64,000 bases of DNA from Athene noctua (GCF_965140245.1 NC_134040.1:19119056-19183055), one strand, 5' to 3'. Shown: positions 1-15,600, numbered from the stretch's first letter. Translations and numbers: made by a program. Notes: generated by a model not told the origin, from the letters alone.

Positions 1-582
1 GAAGAATTCCACTGTTCCAGGGACAGACGGTTTCTGTAGAATTTTTGCTGTACTAAGTAACTAACACTGATTAATCTCATCGCTTACTTTGGTAGAACAA
101 ATGTAAAGATGGTTTAGAATTTAGCAGCAGGGCAGTAAATTTAGCAGCAGAGTCAGTTTTGCTTAGCATTTGAATTTCTACAGACTGAATGTACAGATGA
201 AGAATTATAGTCAGCAAACACAGGGAATACAAATCAATAGCGTTAAAATTTTTTGAGCCTTCACCAAATAGACTGATAGAAAATGCACTGTGTCATGCAG
301 AAACTATAAGTAAGTTCCTTCAAAATGTATTGATGCTGATAAAGAGGAGCAGAGGTACTTCACTTTCCTTATATATTAAGTTTCATGGAAGATATTTTTG
401 CTACAGGCAATAACCAGTTAATTTATACAAAACATTAGTCAAGTATGACAAGCATCCATTTGAGGGGGACCACTGTAGAGAAATCAGCACAGCAAGGATC
501 TTCTGAAATCTGTAAAGGCATAAAAGATTCAAAAAAATGATTCTTGAAAAGCTTTTACCAGATGTTACTAGCATTTTTTTTA

Positions 583-633
583 CCTCTATATTTCAGACTA
601 TATTGCCTCTGTATTTCAGCCTCCATATTTCAG
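583..633. repeat. Three-copy 14-bp direct repeat
   Basis: The 14-mer CCTCYRTATTTCAG occurs at 583-596, 606-619 and 620-633; the last two copies are adjacent. It resembles a pyrimidine tract plus CAG on the + strand, but KCNIP4 lies on the other strand, so it is best read as a local slippage or duplication product. Confidence 0.8.
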
Positions 634-989
634 CCTCCATTAAGGTTTAGATTTCCAGTAGTCTGAAATGGCAACTGTTTTATACTGGCTAGCAATGCTG
701 CATTCAGCAGCACCTGACACTCAGACCTTCCACCTTTAGGTCTGATTTTTAAAAATATGAAGGCATGTGTGAAAATATTAATGTTAATTAAGCTGCATTT
801 TAGGAAAATGACAGAGAAAGAATTGTAAAAGTAAAAATTCTGTTTGCTTTACTGGAGATGACTAATAGGGGAATGGAAAATGATTAAACGAGCTAACTGG
901 ACAATGGAAGTCAACTCAGTTGAAACAGTTCAAATCTGTAACAGTCTGATGGAAAATGAGTAATGTCTTCCACAGAGAGGCAGGGAGTA

Positions 990-1390
990 AGATGCAATTA
1001 CTCGCCAGACTGGCTGTCTGCTTCCAGGACACATATAAGGCAGTTCTCCCGGCCATTCCTCCCCTGGGAACGGAGATGCCACTTCTTCACTGTGGAAGAG
1101 AAGATCCCTCAGAGGGCTAGGTAGGGCTGTGCCATCCCCAGGTGGCCCAGCTCTGGCAGGCTGCCACTGACTCTTGTGAAAGGATGGGAACCTATTTGCT
1201 CATGTTGCTCTCTGCAGACTTTCACTATATTAATTTAGGGTCAGGATGTTACCCAGTCTGGCCCCATCAAGGAGAACTGACAGCTGACAGAGGTGGCGTC
1301 ATCTGTGTTGCCCTTGGACTGTGGCGCTCAGTGGCCTGTTCTCTGCATGGATGAAATTCTGGGTGACAGCCTCCACGTTTCAGCTGGGAG
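990..1390. other. GC-richer patch, unidentified
   Basis: About 400 bp of visibly higher GC content within AT-rich surroundings. It contains a 70-codon plus-strand frame at 1142-1354 with no recognisable domain or clear splice sites. It could be a decayed repeat or a conserved non-coding element. I do not recognise it. Confidence 0.3.
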
Positions 1391-4300
1391 AGCCTAGCAA
1401 AGCCAATTATCTTTGCTGAGCTATTTTTCTCCACTAGCCTGTGACCAAGGAAAGATTAAAGGTTACAGAAGGAGTCAAGAAGTGATTTTACTACAAATTA
1501 ATTGCCCTGAAAGGTAGATTTCTTCACAGCTATTAGAATAGTTGGCCACTGTGACATAACAGTTTGCCTAAGGGATCTGCTTAAACCAGAGATGTCTTTC
1601 AATTACTATATATATGCTAGTATTATAAAAAAACAAAAGAAAATGAAAAACAAAATCAAAACCAAAAGGCAATTAACATTTTATGGCAATAAATGTCTCA
1701 TTTTCAGAATGTAATTTTTGGAATGGATAAATTTGTGCATCAACTGAAAAGGAGACTGAAAATCCTTTGAAATTTAACTGTCTCCTTACAAAAACATTCT
1801 TCATTATAAATAGGTTTTATTAAACTAACAGAATCAAGTGGACAATTTCACTCTGTAAAAAACAGACAGGTAGAAGCTGACATTTATACTCTTGAAAAAC
1901 AGTAATTTATTCATATTACCTGAAGATTATTGTTTGGCTGGTAACACTAAGAAGGCCTCATTCTGTATTTCTTATGTATTCTAATCTCCTGGTGACTTTA
2001 TCAATGAAAATTATCATCAAGGGTTCTTCATGAGGAAATGGGAATCGGCAGAAAACGCAGGAGAGAGCCCAAGTAGCTATACATTATGAATGTATACTGT
2101 GAACTATCAGAACTGTGTTTTCTGGTTAAAAAATAGCTTTTACATGAAATAGCTGTTCAGAAAAATAACCAGAGAAGGTTCACAGCCTTCATTTGAATGT
2201 GACAGGTAAAATGCCTCAGTGTATATTAACCTAATTTAAAGTAATGTTGCAGAAGGAATAAAAAGATAGGGTTTTTTTTAACCTAAAATTCATTTAAATT
2301 ACACTGAAAATACTAATTCTAACAGTCTATGCTGTCTGAAATTTGCTTTGGTACTGAAGTGTTACATGGCATTGCACATATTTTAAATACATATAGGAAA
2401 AGGGGAGTAAGAGGTTATCTGTTTACAGAGCAACATATCCTGCACACATCACGGGCATTGTCATACCCCCAGCTCACCAGTCAGTGGCCTGGTTGAAAAT
2501 TTGCCATATGGCACCAGTATTAGACTAAAAGTGTGGTAAGACATAGTTTTAAATAGGTACAAAGATGCCTCGTAGATTCAGCCAGTGAATAGCAATAGGA
2601 AGATAAGAGAGCAGCACTCTGCAGTACCCAGTGCTTAGAGAAAACAGAAAAGTCTAATCCAATAAATATTGACAGAAGTTGTACCTTTTCAGTTAGCTTT
2701 GACAATGGCCTTTATTCTTCAATTAATTAAATCAGCTCAGTTCTGGAGATTAATAATTAGTCATAGTTTCTTTTCTCCTTTTTCTGTGATACTTTTTAAT
2801 TAGAGTCCCTAGTGGTGTTTCAGGCATTTCTGGACAAATATTGTCTTGGTGACTAACATTTACAATACTTAGATCATTCTTGCTCCAGGAAGATTTGTTA
2901 TTCTTTATTACAAAGTTCAACAACAAAATAAATCACTATTAAAGGGTTCTGCAAGCAATCTTCAGATAATTTTGACTCAAACTCTATATTTTAAGTAGAT
3001 TGTTGAAGCATGGTCATAAACTATGGGACTGTCATGTGATATCTTTGACATACATGCACTTACCAAGTCCTGCTTTCCTCTTTTAAGCCTATTACACTCC
3101 CACTGCATACCACACCTACACACCTTCATATTCCAGTACCTTATCATAAAGTCATAATAATTTTGAAGGAGAATCACTCCAGTTAATCCCAGCCTAGCCT
3201 TTCTCATGAATCTGTCCATTCCAGGAACAGCTGTAAATCACAAAACTTTGAATTAATTTTTGCTATTTATTTTTAATACTATTTTTTGGAGGCTAAGGAA
3301 ACAAATTAAAACATGTAGCATAAAAAAATATTATGTCAATTTAGTGATTAAATTAAAACACTATCTACTAGCATGATGTCAAGAAAAGCATTTTTTAAAA
3401 ATTAACTTTAACTTTCACATTAGTATAACAGCTTGATCTTTATTGTGTTGCTTTACACGGAGAACAAGAAACAAGGTATTACTAAGCTACTCAGAGGTTC
3501 TTCCCATCCTCCTCTCATTTGCAATTGACAAACATGGCATTTCCAAGAAGCACAGGATGACAGCTGTAGTGATTAAAGAAAAATATCTAAGATTTCAATT
3601 CTAATTTAAAATAGCACTTTCAGAGATACTTTCTATCTTCTATCCTGCTGTTGAATGACAAACACCTGACTGGTGTCAAACTTATGAAGAACTGGCGGAC
3701 ATTCAATGGAATATAGTTACTGAGCATTTAGGGCCAGTTGATCTTCCACAAAACAAGCTGAAGCAGCTGATTGCTAGCTGAAACTGTGATCACAAACTAT
3801 TCATTTTGTAGAGCAGGAGAAATCTGCAACTAAAATAAAAAAATATCTGAAAAAACAGACAGTTCCTTAGAAAATCCCAACATATGTTGCAAGAAAATAA
3901 TAGCATGGAAAGGTAAATATGCAGTACATCTGCATTCTTCATTATTCATAGAATATGCCCCCGTTAATTTGTTAAAAATATCATGTTACATGATTCATTT
4001 CACGTACCTGATGGACATTTATACATTTAAAGATATGGTAATTCAAGGAAGATTAATGATTTCCCCAAAGCATACCAGTCCAGAACTCATTTTAATTGTC
4101 ATGAAATTAGTATACATACAAATTACTCAGGTTGTTCTCTGTTGTCATCATAATGCAATGTTTCAGAAACAGGACATTTAATAATTGGAAAGAAAAATGT
4201 GTGAGAGGAGTCATATGCATATACAGCTGTATGAAAATTCAGAGTGCAATTCAGGTCTGTACAGAAGAACATGAAGTTCAGGCACTAGAGACATCCAACT

Positions 4301-6365
4301 TAGGACTTATACTGAGGTCTTATACAGTCATATGTGGCTTCTATACAAGCTTGGTATGGTTATTTTCAAAGAGCTTTCCACCCTACTACTTTATTTAGGC
4401 AAACAGATGTGGGTGAAATTTTCAGAAGAGGCAAGTTCTCACATGCATATTCTCCCTTAGGAACTGCCCGCTATTGAATTTTTCTGGAACTCAGCTTAGA
4501 GTTTGGTACTTCTGTCTGCTTTTCAACCTTCCTTAGTCTCATCTTGAAAAGTGCTAACTACTTAGGATGAATAGAGGATAAATTTATATTGAAGGAATAC
4601 ATCTGGGATATGAATCTAGAGATTTGAAATTAATTCCTTTCATTTTCTCCTTCTTTTCTTCTGCTATTCTTGCATGTTTTGTGAATGAAAAACATAATTT
4701 AAATGTAAAATATTTATCAAATATTAAGACAGATATTAAATAAGACAATCAGAAAACATTAAATCAGGTGAAACTTTACCATATTCTGTCAATTCACATT
4801 CCTACCACTCCCATGAATTCTTGAGTTTCAGTTCTGTGAAAAGTTTGCATTTTCAGTTTCTCTCCATAACCACTAAAGGAAAATAAACAAAACCTCAATT
4901 CTAATTTACTAACTTATTCTTCCTTCCTCATTTTCATAAGCCAAGAAAGACCTACAGCAAAAATCCTCTATATGATTTTAGGAAGTAAGGTTTCAACTCA
5001 AACAAATATTTTGCAAGACCATAACTGCAAAGAAAGGAATAGAAAATATGAATTATATTACTTATCTTTAAAATATCAAAGTAGAGACAACAGGGGGATT
5101 TTTTTCCATTCATTTTTAGAATTGAACTTCCTTAACAATTCTCGAATACATTCCAAAGTAGGAGCAATTTTCCAATTTATTAATTCAATTATAATGGGAT
5201 TAAAGCAATAAAACTATTATTAATTTTTTCTCAGAAATGTGCAACTATATAGTACAGTAGTAATACATTTTGAATCACTTGGTGTTAAATAATGCTTCTT
5301 AGCATCTGCAGGGTAAGACTAGTCTTTATTGAAATAAGAATGAGGGAGATAATTCAAAAAACAAGTCCATACAACCCGTGTGTGAAGTAGTTTAATGTAG
5401 TTTCCAGGTAGATTTTTGACCATCTGAGTCCACTACACTCCACAGCAAACCACCAAAAGCTAGGTAAACTAAGTACAAGTGCATGCTTTAGACCTGCCTG
5501 GATTCACCTCACTGAAGAGATTGATCATACAACCTGAAAGTCCTAAAAAACATCAAAAAAGAAAAGGATTTTCTGCTGAGGATAAATAGCATGTGAAAAA
5601 CCACCAGTGCTTAAACTGCATTTTCAAATGTAGGTGTCTAAACCGGCTCACAAAGATCTAGGAATTTGAATTGAGGTGGCCCAATTTTCAGAAAAGTTTC
5701 GTCGAAATCTGCCACAATTCTCATAGTTCAACACTTCTAAAAACCAGAGCATTTACACTACAGCACTTCCATCTACAGGTTCCTTCCTTGGAAAGCAGTT
5801 GTTTTTCAAATATTCACTTATCATCTACTACATTAAATAAGAATCACTATACTTCTCTGGGGAAATGGTAACAACAGAAAATCCTAAAGTTTAATATTTT
5901 TTAGCATAGTTCCCCTCCTTCATGTTCCTTCTGTGCCCAGATACATTTAATAGAAGATCCATACATTTTAGTAGATCAAAAATGAACAAGAGCTACAGCT
6001 TGCTTGCTCTGAGCCTGTGAAGTCCGTTGTAATTGTCCTTCAATCTTATCTACTTTTAAAAGACTAACATCTTAGTCCTTAACAAACCCTGCTATGATTC
6101 CTTCCTTGCAGTTCCTTAGGTGTTTAAGTCTTAATCAATTAACCCATGATAGTTCTAAGCCCTCCTTAAAAACGGCATACAAAATGTGCTTCCATTGCAA
6201 TGCCTCTGGGCCTGGCTGTGACCTAACTATACAGCCCACAGAAAATCTCCACTTGTCTTTGCATGTTGCATGCAAATGTTAGGTCATTTGTCACCTCCTC
6301 AACTCTGGAGAAGAGTTGCAGACCCGCCCCATCCTGTTTTCTATTCATGTAAGCATTTCATTGAA

Positions 6366-6390
6366 TCTCCTCTCTCTCTCCCTCTCTCCC
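6366..6390. repeat. CT-rich low-complexity tract
   Basis: A run of CT dinucleotides and CCT units, pyrimidine only on the + strand. It is a simple-sequence tract with no further signal. Confidence 0.75.
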
Positions 6391-7275
6391 ATCGGATGTC
6401 CCTGAGTGGGATGCCATGCAGAGCAAAGAAAAGGTGAGCTGCCAGAAATATTGATCCGCTGCTACTTGTTCCTTCTCAGCAGCAGAGAACTAGAAGTGAG
6501 ATTGCTACTCCCCGAGTCACCAGCCTTCTCTATGGCTGCTTCTGACGCAGTACAAATAGAAACAGGCCTTGAACTGTAAAGCCTTTGGGCAGAAACTTTC
6601 TTATTTTTCAAATAATAACCAATAGAATGGTGGTGAGTACTCTCTCTAGTTACACAACTAATACAAAATTGCACAATTTAGTAAATTCATAATAGTAAGG
6701 ATTTGCTACTAAGGATTTTACTTAATTATGACTTTTCAGTTGCCTCTATTCAAGCATTCAACCATGAGATACATTTTTAACCTGGCACAGATAAAAGAGA
6801 TCTGAATAAAAGCTTTTAATAACACTATTTTCAGCAATTTCATCTCCATTTGGAAAAAAGTTAGAAGCACAAATTCATGGTAATTCATTGTACACACTGA
6901 AGTACCCATTTATTGGTATTACTCTGAGGTTCTCTGCTTTTATAAAAACAGCCTATACTTTTGTGTTGATTGCTATATTTGAAATGTGCCGGTTTTTGCA
7001 CAATACTCTGCTGAAAGAATAAAGTGATGGACACATATAACCTCTGTTAAAGAGTATAACCTCTGTATATAGTACAATGCATTAGACTTGTTCATCTGAA
7101 AAAAGCAGAAAATCTAATATACCTGATGATCAGGGGTGAAAACCAATCCCAAAATGATTACTGCAAGTTAATTGATTGGGCTCCATTTAGTGACTTCAGT
7201 AATGAGGATGAAAAATTGCCCAGAGGGAGAAGAACTGGAAACAATTTTTTTTTAGCTATGTAAATCATATTACTT

Positions 7276-7335
7276 ATTATTGAAATATAACAAAGAAACA
7301 TTTATTTGCAGTGCATCATTATTGAAATATAACAA
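7276..7335. repeat. 18-bp spaced direct repeat
   Basis: ATTATTGAAATATAACAA is present identically at 7276-7293 and 7318-7335, 42 bp apart start to start. This is a local duplication in AT-rich sequence. Confidence 0.8.
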
Positions 7336-8805
7336 GATTATCTGCAATGTTAAACTATAAAAAATTTCCTTCAAGTTATTATTTATAATTTATGCTTAAA
7401 TTAAAATGAATTATATTTCTTACATTTGGGAAAACAGAATCGTGTAGAAAATCTCCACGCTCCAATAACAAAATAGCATCTTGTGCCAAAACTGAAAGTG
7501 CATTCATATTACAAATATGTTGTATTAAAAGACTATTCATGTAAGAGATTGCGGAAAAGGGCCTGTATTTTGAAACATTTCAAAGGAAACACAAATTAAG
7601 AAAGAATTTTTTTTTTTAATTTGCAGTCTGTGAAATACTGCAAATCCATCTATTTGCACTTCGTACATCATAAATTGAAATCTAAAATTATTTTCCATAC
7701 ATATTTCATTGCATATGTGCATATATGTATTCTATGTGCTATATAACACATAAAGGAGTGTATTCCCTGCTTTCCTGTAGATGGCCGAACACTTGCGTAC
7801 CGATGGGAAGCAGTGAAAGAATTCCTTGTTTTGCTTAATTTGTGTGTGCAGCTTTTTCTTTACCGATTAAACTGTCTTTATCTGAACCCATGAGCTTTCT
7901 CACTTTTACACTTCTGATTCTCTCCCCCACCCCACTGAGTGGAGGGTGAGCAAGCAGCTGTGTGGTGCTTAGCTGCTGGCTGTGGTTAAACCACAACAGA
8001 ATTGTTTATAACTGAAGTATATAGGACTAAAATATAAGATACTTACTATGCTACAGTAAAAATCTTACTGTAATTTATTTTACAACTTTTTATTGGAATC
8101 TGAGATGAGACTACCTGCTCTCTCAACAAGAAAGTATATAGTGTTCATAGTAAAAATAAAGTCTTGGGTATTGACCAATGCAAATACATTTCTGGTTGGA
8201 TTCAGAGTGCCTTTTTTGTTTAAAAAAATCTCAACACGTTGAAGCTATTTGCAATTCTATCGCTCATCATGATCAAGTTTCAAACTTGGACTCCTAGTTT
8301 TAACAGCGAGATTGAAAGAGATCTATTGATGTGTCTCTCAGTACTCATGTGGCCTAGCTACTTTAGCATAGGATACAACTTTTAATCTATTTACTCTCAC
8401 AACAGCCAGTGAGTTAGCTAGCACAATTTTCACTGTTTTCTAGATTTCCTAAGGTCACAAAGAAAGGGAACCATAATGAGGGTTCCTGAATGCCAACCCA
8501 GCTTTCTTACTATTTAATTTCAATTCTTTTAATTATGTAATTGAACTTGCTGATAATTAGTACCCATCTGACAGATAAACAATGAAGCACCTTATAAACA
8601 ATTCAAACTACAGAAGAAATATAGGGAGAGGCTGAATGCAGATTAGCCAATGAGGATAACAATCACACATATTCTTGTAAAAAATAACTAGCAGTAAGTA
8701 TTTCAATATAAACAATACCACTGCTCCACTGCTTGTTGAAAGTGGTATCATTCACCAGGAGTGATATTTCACATCAAGTGGAATACTCTGTTGCCATCTC
8801 AGAGG

Positions 8806-8845
8806 GAGGAATTAGATGTTTGCTTGAGGAATTAGATGTTTGCTT
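8806..8845. repeat. Perfect 20-bp tandem duplication
   Basis: The 20-bp unit GAGGAATTAGATGTTTGCTT occurs twice head to tail (8806-8825 and 8826-8845) with no mismatch, which suggests a recent duplication that may be polymorphic. Confidence 0.9.
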
Positions 8846-11800
8846 CATAAATAGAACTTTGAAAAACAAACGCTGATCTACTCAGTTTTCCTTATCTCAA
8901 ATTTCATGATGGTGTGTAGAATCTGGAACTCCATCTTTTATTGAGAAACAAAGGAATATAAAGAATTTACAGTAGAAGAAGAATATAGATCAAACTGCTA
9001 GTACATAGGTTAAACATTATGGCTGCATTTTTCAGATATAGCTAAGCTGAAACCAGTGCTTCTGTCACTGTGGGTATCTGGAGAATCACAACTTAGTAAG
9101 GTCTTTGCCATTAGATAACAGGAGAATATAATACTCTTTTTTTGAGCATGGAAGGCTACATTTCCTCTCCTTACACACCAGTACATGTTTAAATGTGATA
9201 TGATTGACCCATGACATACAAAAATCCAATTCACTGAAATTCATGAGCCTTCTCTTTACTCTCCTAATTACTGTATTTTATTTTAAACGGGTTTTTTTGA
9301 GGACATCCTTACCCCGCTACTTGTTCATATGGTGACAGATCACTAAGCAAACTAGACTTTTTTTCCCTCTTACTTTTCAACCATCTCTTCTCTCCTCTAA
9401 TTTAATCTCCCCCTTCAAACCCAGCAGTTTTATTTGCCAGGAACAAACCACCTTTGGGAGCACCATGAAACAGTCACTGAACTGTTGCACTTCATTTTGG
9501 TTTGACCCATTTCAGTGAACTTTGATCAATATCCCTCCTTCTAACTTTCAAAAGCCCTGCTGTCTGGACAATGATCTGCTTTATATGACATAACTCATTC
9601 TTTTTTAAGTGATTAGTGGAAGGCCGAAAATGTACTCAAAATATGGGCAGATGTCTATCAAAAATATTTAAGGTCTGTTCATCTATATACATATCCAAAA
9701 ATCAGGCAAATGCGCATATGGAATCCATCCATCTTCTTACAAGCAGATATAAAATAATCAATCTGCACAGCAGTCTAACATTTTAACATGGAAATATAGA
9801 CTATTCAGCAGTAATGTATTGTACAGAAAAATACTGAATTGATCAGTAATGATAAATTACTTTTTTTCAAACAGTAAAAGTGACCTCTGCGTTAGACTTT
9901 CCGTTATACAGCTGTCCTCTTGGGATACCATAGTCATTAGAAGATAGTGTTAAAATTAGGTACACAAAGTCTTAATTTTAGATTATTTCTCTCTTTTCAA
10001 CAAATGTACACACATGTATACACACATGCACTCAATCTACTATTAGGCTATTTCTAAAAGTTCATAGACTACAGATTTTGAAGGGCATATTACATTTCTA
10101 TTAATGGAACAGTCTGATCTGTGCTTCTTTTATACTTCTATAGTAACATGAAGCAGTTATACAGCATTAAGTGTCCAGATGAGACTGCAGAACTAGATTT
10201 ATTGCTGCTTTTGCAATTGTTCCCAAAGGTATTTCCTTAAGAATTTTTATTATGAGCTAAAATGCATACTAAACAATGAAATTATAGCATAATGTCTTTA
10301 TGTTATTATTTTTGCATTACATGGTACAGATTTAACTGCTTTGTAAATCTTAATGTTTCATACTGGTCTGCACATGATTAGACACATAAATTCCTACAAA
10401 ATTCACTGAGTATCTCCCATGTCTCATTAATATCAAAGAATTCTGGTCAAAAACTGCATCAGACATGGAACAAATAATTTAAAAAGTCAAGAGACCAAAG
10501 GTTACTACATGATTTCTACATCAGTGCACTATTATGGATGAGGTTTTTTAATTCAGTCATTCCATTACTACACATATTTAATCTTGTTCTATAATGTGAC
10601 TTTAGGCAATGATTACTTATGTCTTTGCAAATACCATATTCTAATGGTAAAGCCTTCTAGATTCTCAGCCCTAAAGTTCGTTAGTGACTAGGCAATGCTT
10701 TTCTCTCCTCACCTATACTCAGCTGACCAAGGGTAGGTATTTTTCAGAAGTGTAATTTGTCATACTGAATATCTCTGTCATTTTAAAATTAATTACTTTA
10801 TGTGAAACTTTTAAAAGCAGCCTGAGCCTGAAGTAGTGGCAGACTGCAGAGGGGAAATGCCTAAGCAGGGCATTCTTTGGGAAACTCCTGGCATCCATGA
10901 TATGGGATGCACACTGGTTAGATGCAGACTTTGCTACAACAATCAAATACATGTTACATACCTTTATTTTGGATATTTGTCTCTATATTCTGGGAGAAAA
11001 TACGTCCTTCCTTTTCAAAAGATATCTAATTCTGGCCAGAAATGGCTGTCATGATTGAATACTGTTTTCTGTGTAAGTGTTCCTTCATCTTCTGATTTCG
11101 TCTTTTTCATTACATTTATTTTAGTTTTCTGTAATAATCTGATGGAGGGTTGGTCACTGTTCATAGATGTAGTACATCCTGATAAAAGGTAGTACTCTGT
11201 TTTTCTTCACTGAGTGCTAATACAAACATATTTTATTCCATTTTTGTCTCAAATGTTTTCATACTCAACACAGGCATTCATAATGTACTTGAACAATGAC
11301 AGTAAAATGGTCCCGAGAAAGAGGCATCTCATCTAACATGGAGGCAAAAGTGGTAAAAACCCAGACATCTTTGGATGAATGATCTGCTGAAGATAAATAC
11401 TCAGCATCTCTTGAAAAAACTTCATATGATGATCAGAAGTCACTATATCTTCAGAAAGATAAATACAAGAAGAAACTGGCCTTCTTACTTGCAAATAGTC
11501 AATCTCTCAGGCTAAAATAACTATTACTAAGAACATTTTCTTGAAAAAAAAAAAAAAACCAAGACGAAGAAGCTAAAAGTCTAAGTGAAGGACCTAATGA
11601 TTGAGGAGAAGGTTTCTATCAGAGCCGTGTGACCAAAAGGAGCTCTCCCCAAGTTAGGATGCAAATATACTGCGTGATCCTGAGCCAGACAGTAAAGTTT
11701 TAGTGCAGTGGGTGAGTGCATACTAAAAAGAAACGTTTTTTCTAAGCAGTTCAGAAAATTCATAATGCCTGATCCTTCTGTGAACGCTCATGTGAAAAGA

Positions 11801-12610
11801 CAGCACATAAGTTGTCCTTACAGAAGTCTCCCTGGTTTCTAACAGTATTTTTATGTAGTCTGAAATATTTCTCTCCACTTTTCACACAGCCAGTATCTAA
11901 ATTTTGAATTCAGACTGGTACAGATCTAAAATGTCCTATTCTTCAGTGATACAAATGTTCTGGTTGTTAAAAAAAACCCTGGAGAAGTCCATGGAAAGTA
12001 GTTGATGAAAAGATCTCAATAAATCAGTAAGGTCTTCCTTAAAATTCTTAAGTAAATTGTCCCATTTAATTCATAGTTTGGTAAAAGCAAATGTTTAGGT
12101 TGATGCACGATTTCCCTGATTTTGACACGAAAGAATGATTTTTGCTCTTCTTTATCAAGCATATTACTTTACACTCGTATGTCATTTATGCATCTTATTC
12201 AGGCAAGAAAGACACTAAAGTAAAAGCAAAACAAAACAAAACCTTCAGTTTCAATATAGTTATACTAAGATTACAATCTTCTTACCTAAGAATGTTACTC
12301 AAGATGGTGCTTCCCAAACAAAATCATGCTCCCAAGCCTGGAAGAGCCTAGTTTTTGAGGGAAGGTGAGAAATAAATAGAACATCTTCAACAACCCTAAG
12401 CTAGATATAACAGACGCTTACAAGTTTCAGTAAATTGCAGTCTGTCCTGCATGCAACATAAGCATACAGAACATACATGTCCAAGAAGACACCTCTTTAT
12501 AGATGAGCATACTGAAATTCACATCTCAATTTTTACATCAATTTGAGATTGGATTTAAAGCAGGACTTAATGCAGACTTGTACTTGGTCTGAAGTAACTG
12601 TTCTCTGCTG

Positions 12611-12634
12611 TGCTTCTATAGATGCTTCTATAGA
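12611..12634. repeat. 12-bp tandem duplication
   Basis: TGCTTCTATAGA is repeated twice without a gap. It is a minor local duplication. Confidence 0.8.
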
Positions 12635-15600
12635 CTGGCTTTCCTATAGTGACCTTGAATCCAGAATCTCTCTCAAGATTTACAACAAAAGTTCAGGAAA
12701 CACAGGAAGAAGGTAATCTACTTGGTTCACTTCTGAGGGGAATTAGTATGCCCCTGGAAAGGTAATATTTGATTCTTAACACCTTTCACCTAGCCACATT
12801 CAGCAAATAAACAGGCTATGTGCACAGGTGCTAATATATCTGATGCTGAAGGGATTATTGGTTGTCATTTCTAGTGTGAAAGATTCACTGATCATCATAG
12901 GAAACCTCACACTATTATATACCTTGATGACATGAATTGGCACTGGGATATCAGCATCCATGAACAGAATTTTTTGAGGGAGGTGATGCTGGTTTACGCA
13001 GAAGAAAGTAGTTCCCTCAATTCCACAAGTGTCTCTGGAGAAGAAAAAAAAGTAGGAAGTGGACATTTCACCATGTGAAAACTGAACAGCTTACTGATAG
13101 ATCCTCATCCAGTGTTACAAGCAGCTGCTGAGAGAAGGCAAGCAGACATGTACTGCTGTGTGGTATATTCCTTATCTTTCTGTTTATTGTGGAGTTATGC
13201 TACATTGCATCCCATTTGGCTGAGAGACGTGATACAGGAGACTGAGAGTCTGATGGAACCTGGACTTGTAGCACAGCCACCAGTACATGGGTAGGACATC
13301 CAATTTCTGATAATTTATCAGCCACATGTAGACAAGCAGAAAACTCGCTTTTCTGGGTTTTCTTAGAAAAGTACAAAGCAATAGAGAATTTGTCAGCAAT
13401 GTCTTTCCCATATTATTAATTTTCTAAGTGGGAAACTCATACTGCACTTGAGACAGTATTTTAAACATTAATGTTTTTGCTAAACCATAAGGGTAACTAA
13501 CATGTTAACACAGATGGTAGCAGACAGACCTAACCTTATCCTCTCTGTGCTTTTAAGTATCCCAGCTATAAAAGGGACCACATTTTAGCATGTTACTGTG
13601 ACAGAAGAAAGCAACTCAAACGCACTAACATAACTTCTGGACTGGAGGTGGCTTCTGACCATCCAAACTAGAGCAGAAACAAACAAACAAGTTATTTCTG
13701 TACCTGCACGTAGTAGATATATCCTAAGACAGAAAACTACCTCCATTTAAAGAAAATACCCCCCTTCCCCAATTTCCAATTCCATTTACTCTCAAGGCTG
13801 ACTTTACAGCTAAATATGTTTATTGATAACTGTAAGTGAACTGCTCTTTACTTTGCATTACAGTAAGATAAACTAAGGATCAAATATTCCTACATAACCT
13901 TGATGGCCTACTGAGTTGAAAAACATGTAGGGACCAGTGGGTCCTACTAGCAAACCGATTTTGAGTTTGTGGGACATTCATATATCAGACATAATATTTA
14001 CAACTGAATAAGCATTTGAAAGGTAATAAGTTGTGGAAACTGTTAGAAATTCATGGAAGAAAAAGGGGAAGAACAGCAGGGTCTAGAATAGTTTGCAACA
14101 CTAGTTGATTACATCCACAAGAAAAATACTTCTGTATGAGGTGTTATACTTCAAAACAATCAATGCATAATGAAGAGGCACAGTTTGTCCTTTTAAAGAC
14201 TGATTTATGCAGTCCCCTGATGTTTATAAAGTTGCTCACACATATTTACGTAACACCTCCATATAGCTACCACTTGACAGATATTCTGGACACACATATG
14301 CAAAGTTTATCCTTCATTTTGCCAATCTCTCTCCTCCAAGTTCCTGGTGGATGAATTTAATCTGGTGCTGCTATTGTACTGCTCTGATCCTTTGTCTCAG
14401 TTCTGATCGCTCTCCTCTCCCCATCCAGCTGAGTAACAAAACAAAAGCTTTGGAGAGAAGCTGCCCAGCAGCAAAAATCTCAGTCAAGGAACCTGGAGGG
14501 AAGATATTGATCAGTGTCAAACCACTTTCAAAGTAATGGAAGGAGAGGGAGAGTTTCATTCTCTTCTAGTAAAAGTGGTATTGATTCAATTCTGTCCTAA
14601 CTGAAATAGCTCACTGGCTCCAGTGAAGCCAGCTTTCTCCTCCTTCTGGTCTCCCTTTCCTGCTTTACTGGAAAGTGGAGGATGGATTAAGTAGAAGAAT
14701 ATAGTTGCTAGTCTGGGACATAGCATCAAATCAGGTTCTCTTTCCTGACAAATGTTGAACATTGTAATAAAACTAAACATATTGCCTAGTTTCTCCTACT
14801 TTCCCATGGAGGAATGTGGCAAGTCAAGCTATTCCTCACCATTAACTCCTTTGCTATGTAAAGTGAAGGAGTGTGGCTGTCCATCACGGCATAGTGAGTG
14901 ACCCATCTTCTCGCTTGTTCAATTCAAAGTCCATTTTTGCAGGAGAAATGACTGCACATGGCAAAGAAGCTGTACTGGGTAGAACACATCCAGTACATGT
15001 GTTAAATAAATTTTTCTGCAAGCGTACTGTTGTTTTATCTTTGTTCTTTTTTAAAATAATACTGAAAGTGCCTGGAATACAACATCTAGGCCATTTTATC
15101 TCATTATAAATTACTATAAAAATAAACAATAAACAAGATGTTGCATTTTCACAGTACAAACAGATTAAGGAGTAGTGAAGCTGAAGCTACCTCCACATTC
15201 TTGTGGACTGAGAGGAAAAGTGAACTGGAAGGATGGAAACACTCCAATTACTCAGCCCATGATGCTTTTGTGGATCACTTTAGTTCTGCTCCCATTTCTG
15301 TAGCTGACTCTTGGTTGGGGTTTAGACAAGGCATTCTGCTGGTTAAAAGTGCTGTAATGCATCGTCACAACCTCATCAAAATCAGTAGAGTTGTAACAAA
15401 CTAAGGACTTGTCATTTAGCTGTCTTCTCTGTCCTGTATTGGCAAACATCTGGACAAGCATGCTGCCCTTTCTTTCAGTGATATTTTTTATATAAGTCAA
15501 TATATCAGGGATATCAAGAAACGCATGTTAAGGCATCAGAAATCCCAGCTATGGGAGCAGATTTGTTTCAGTATATGGCTCATGCCGTGCCTCCATGGGG

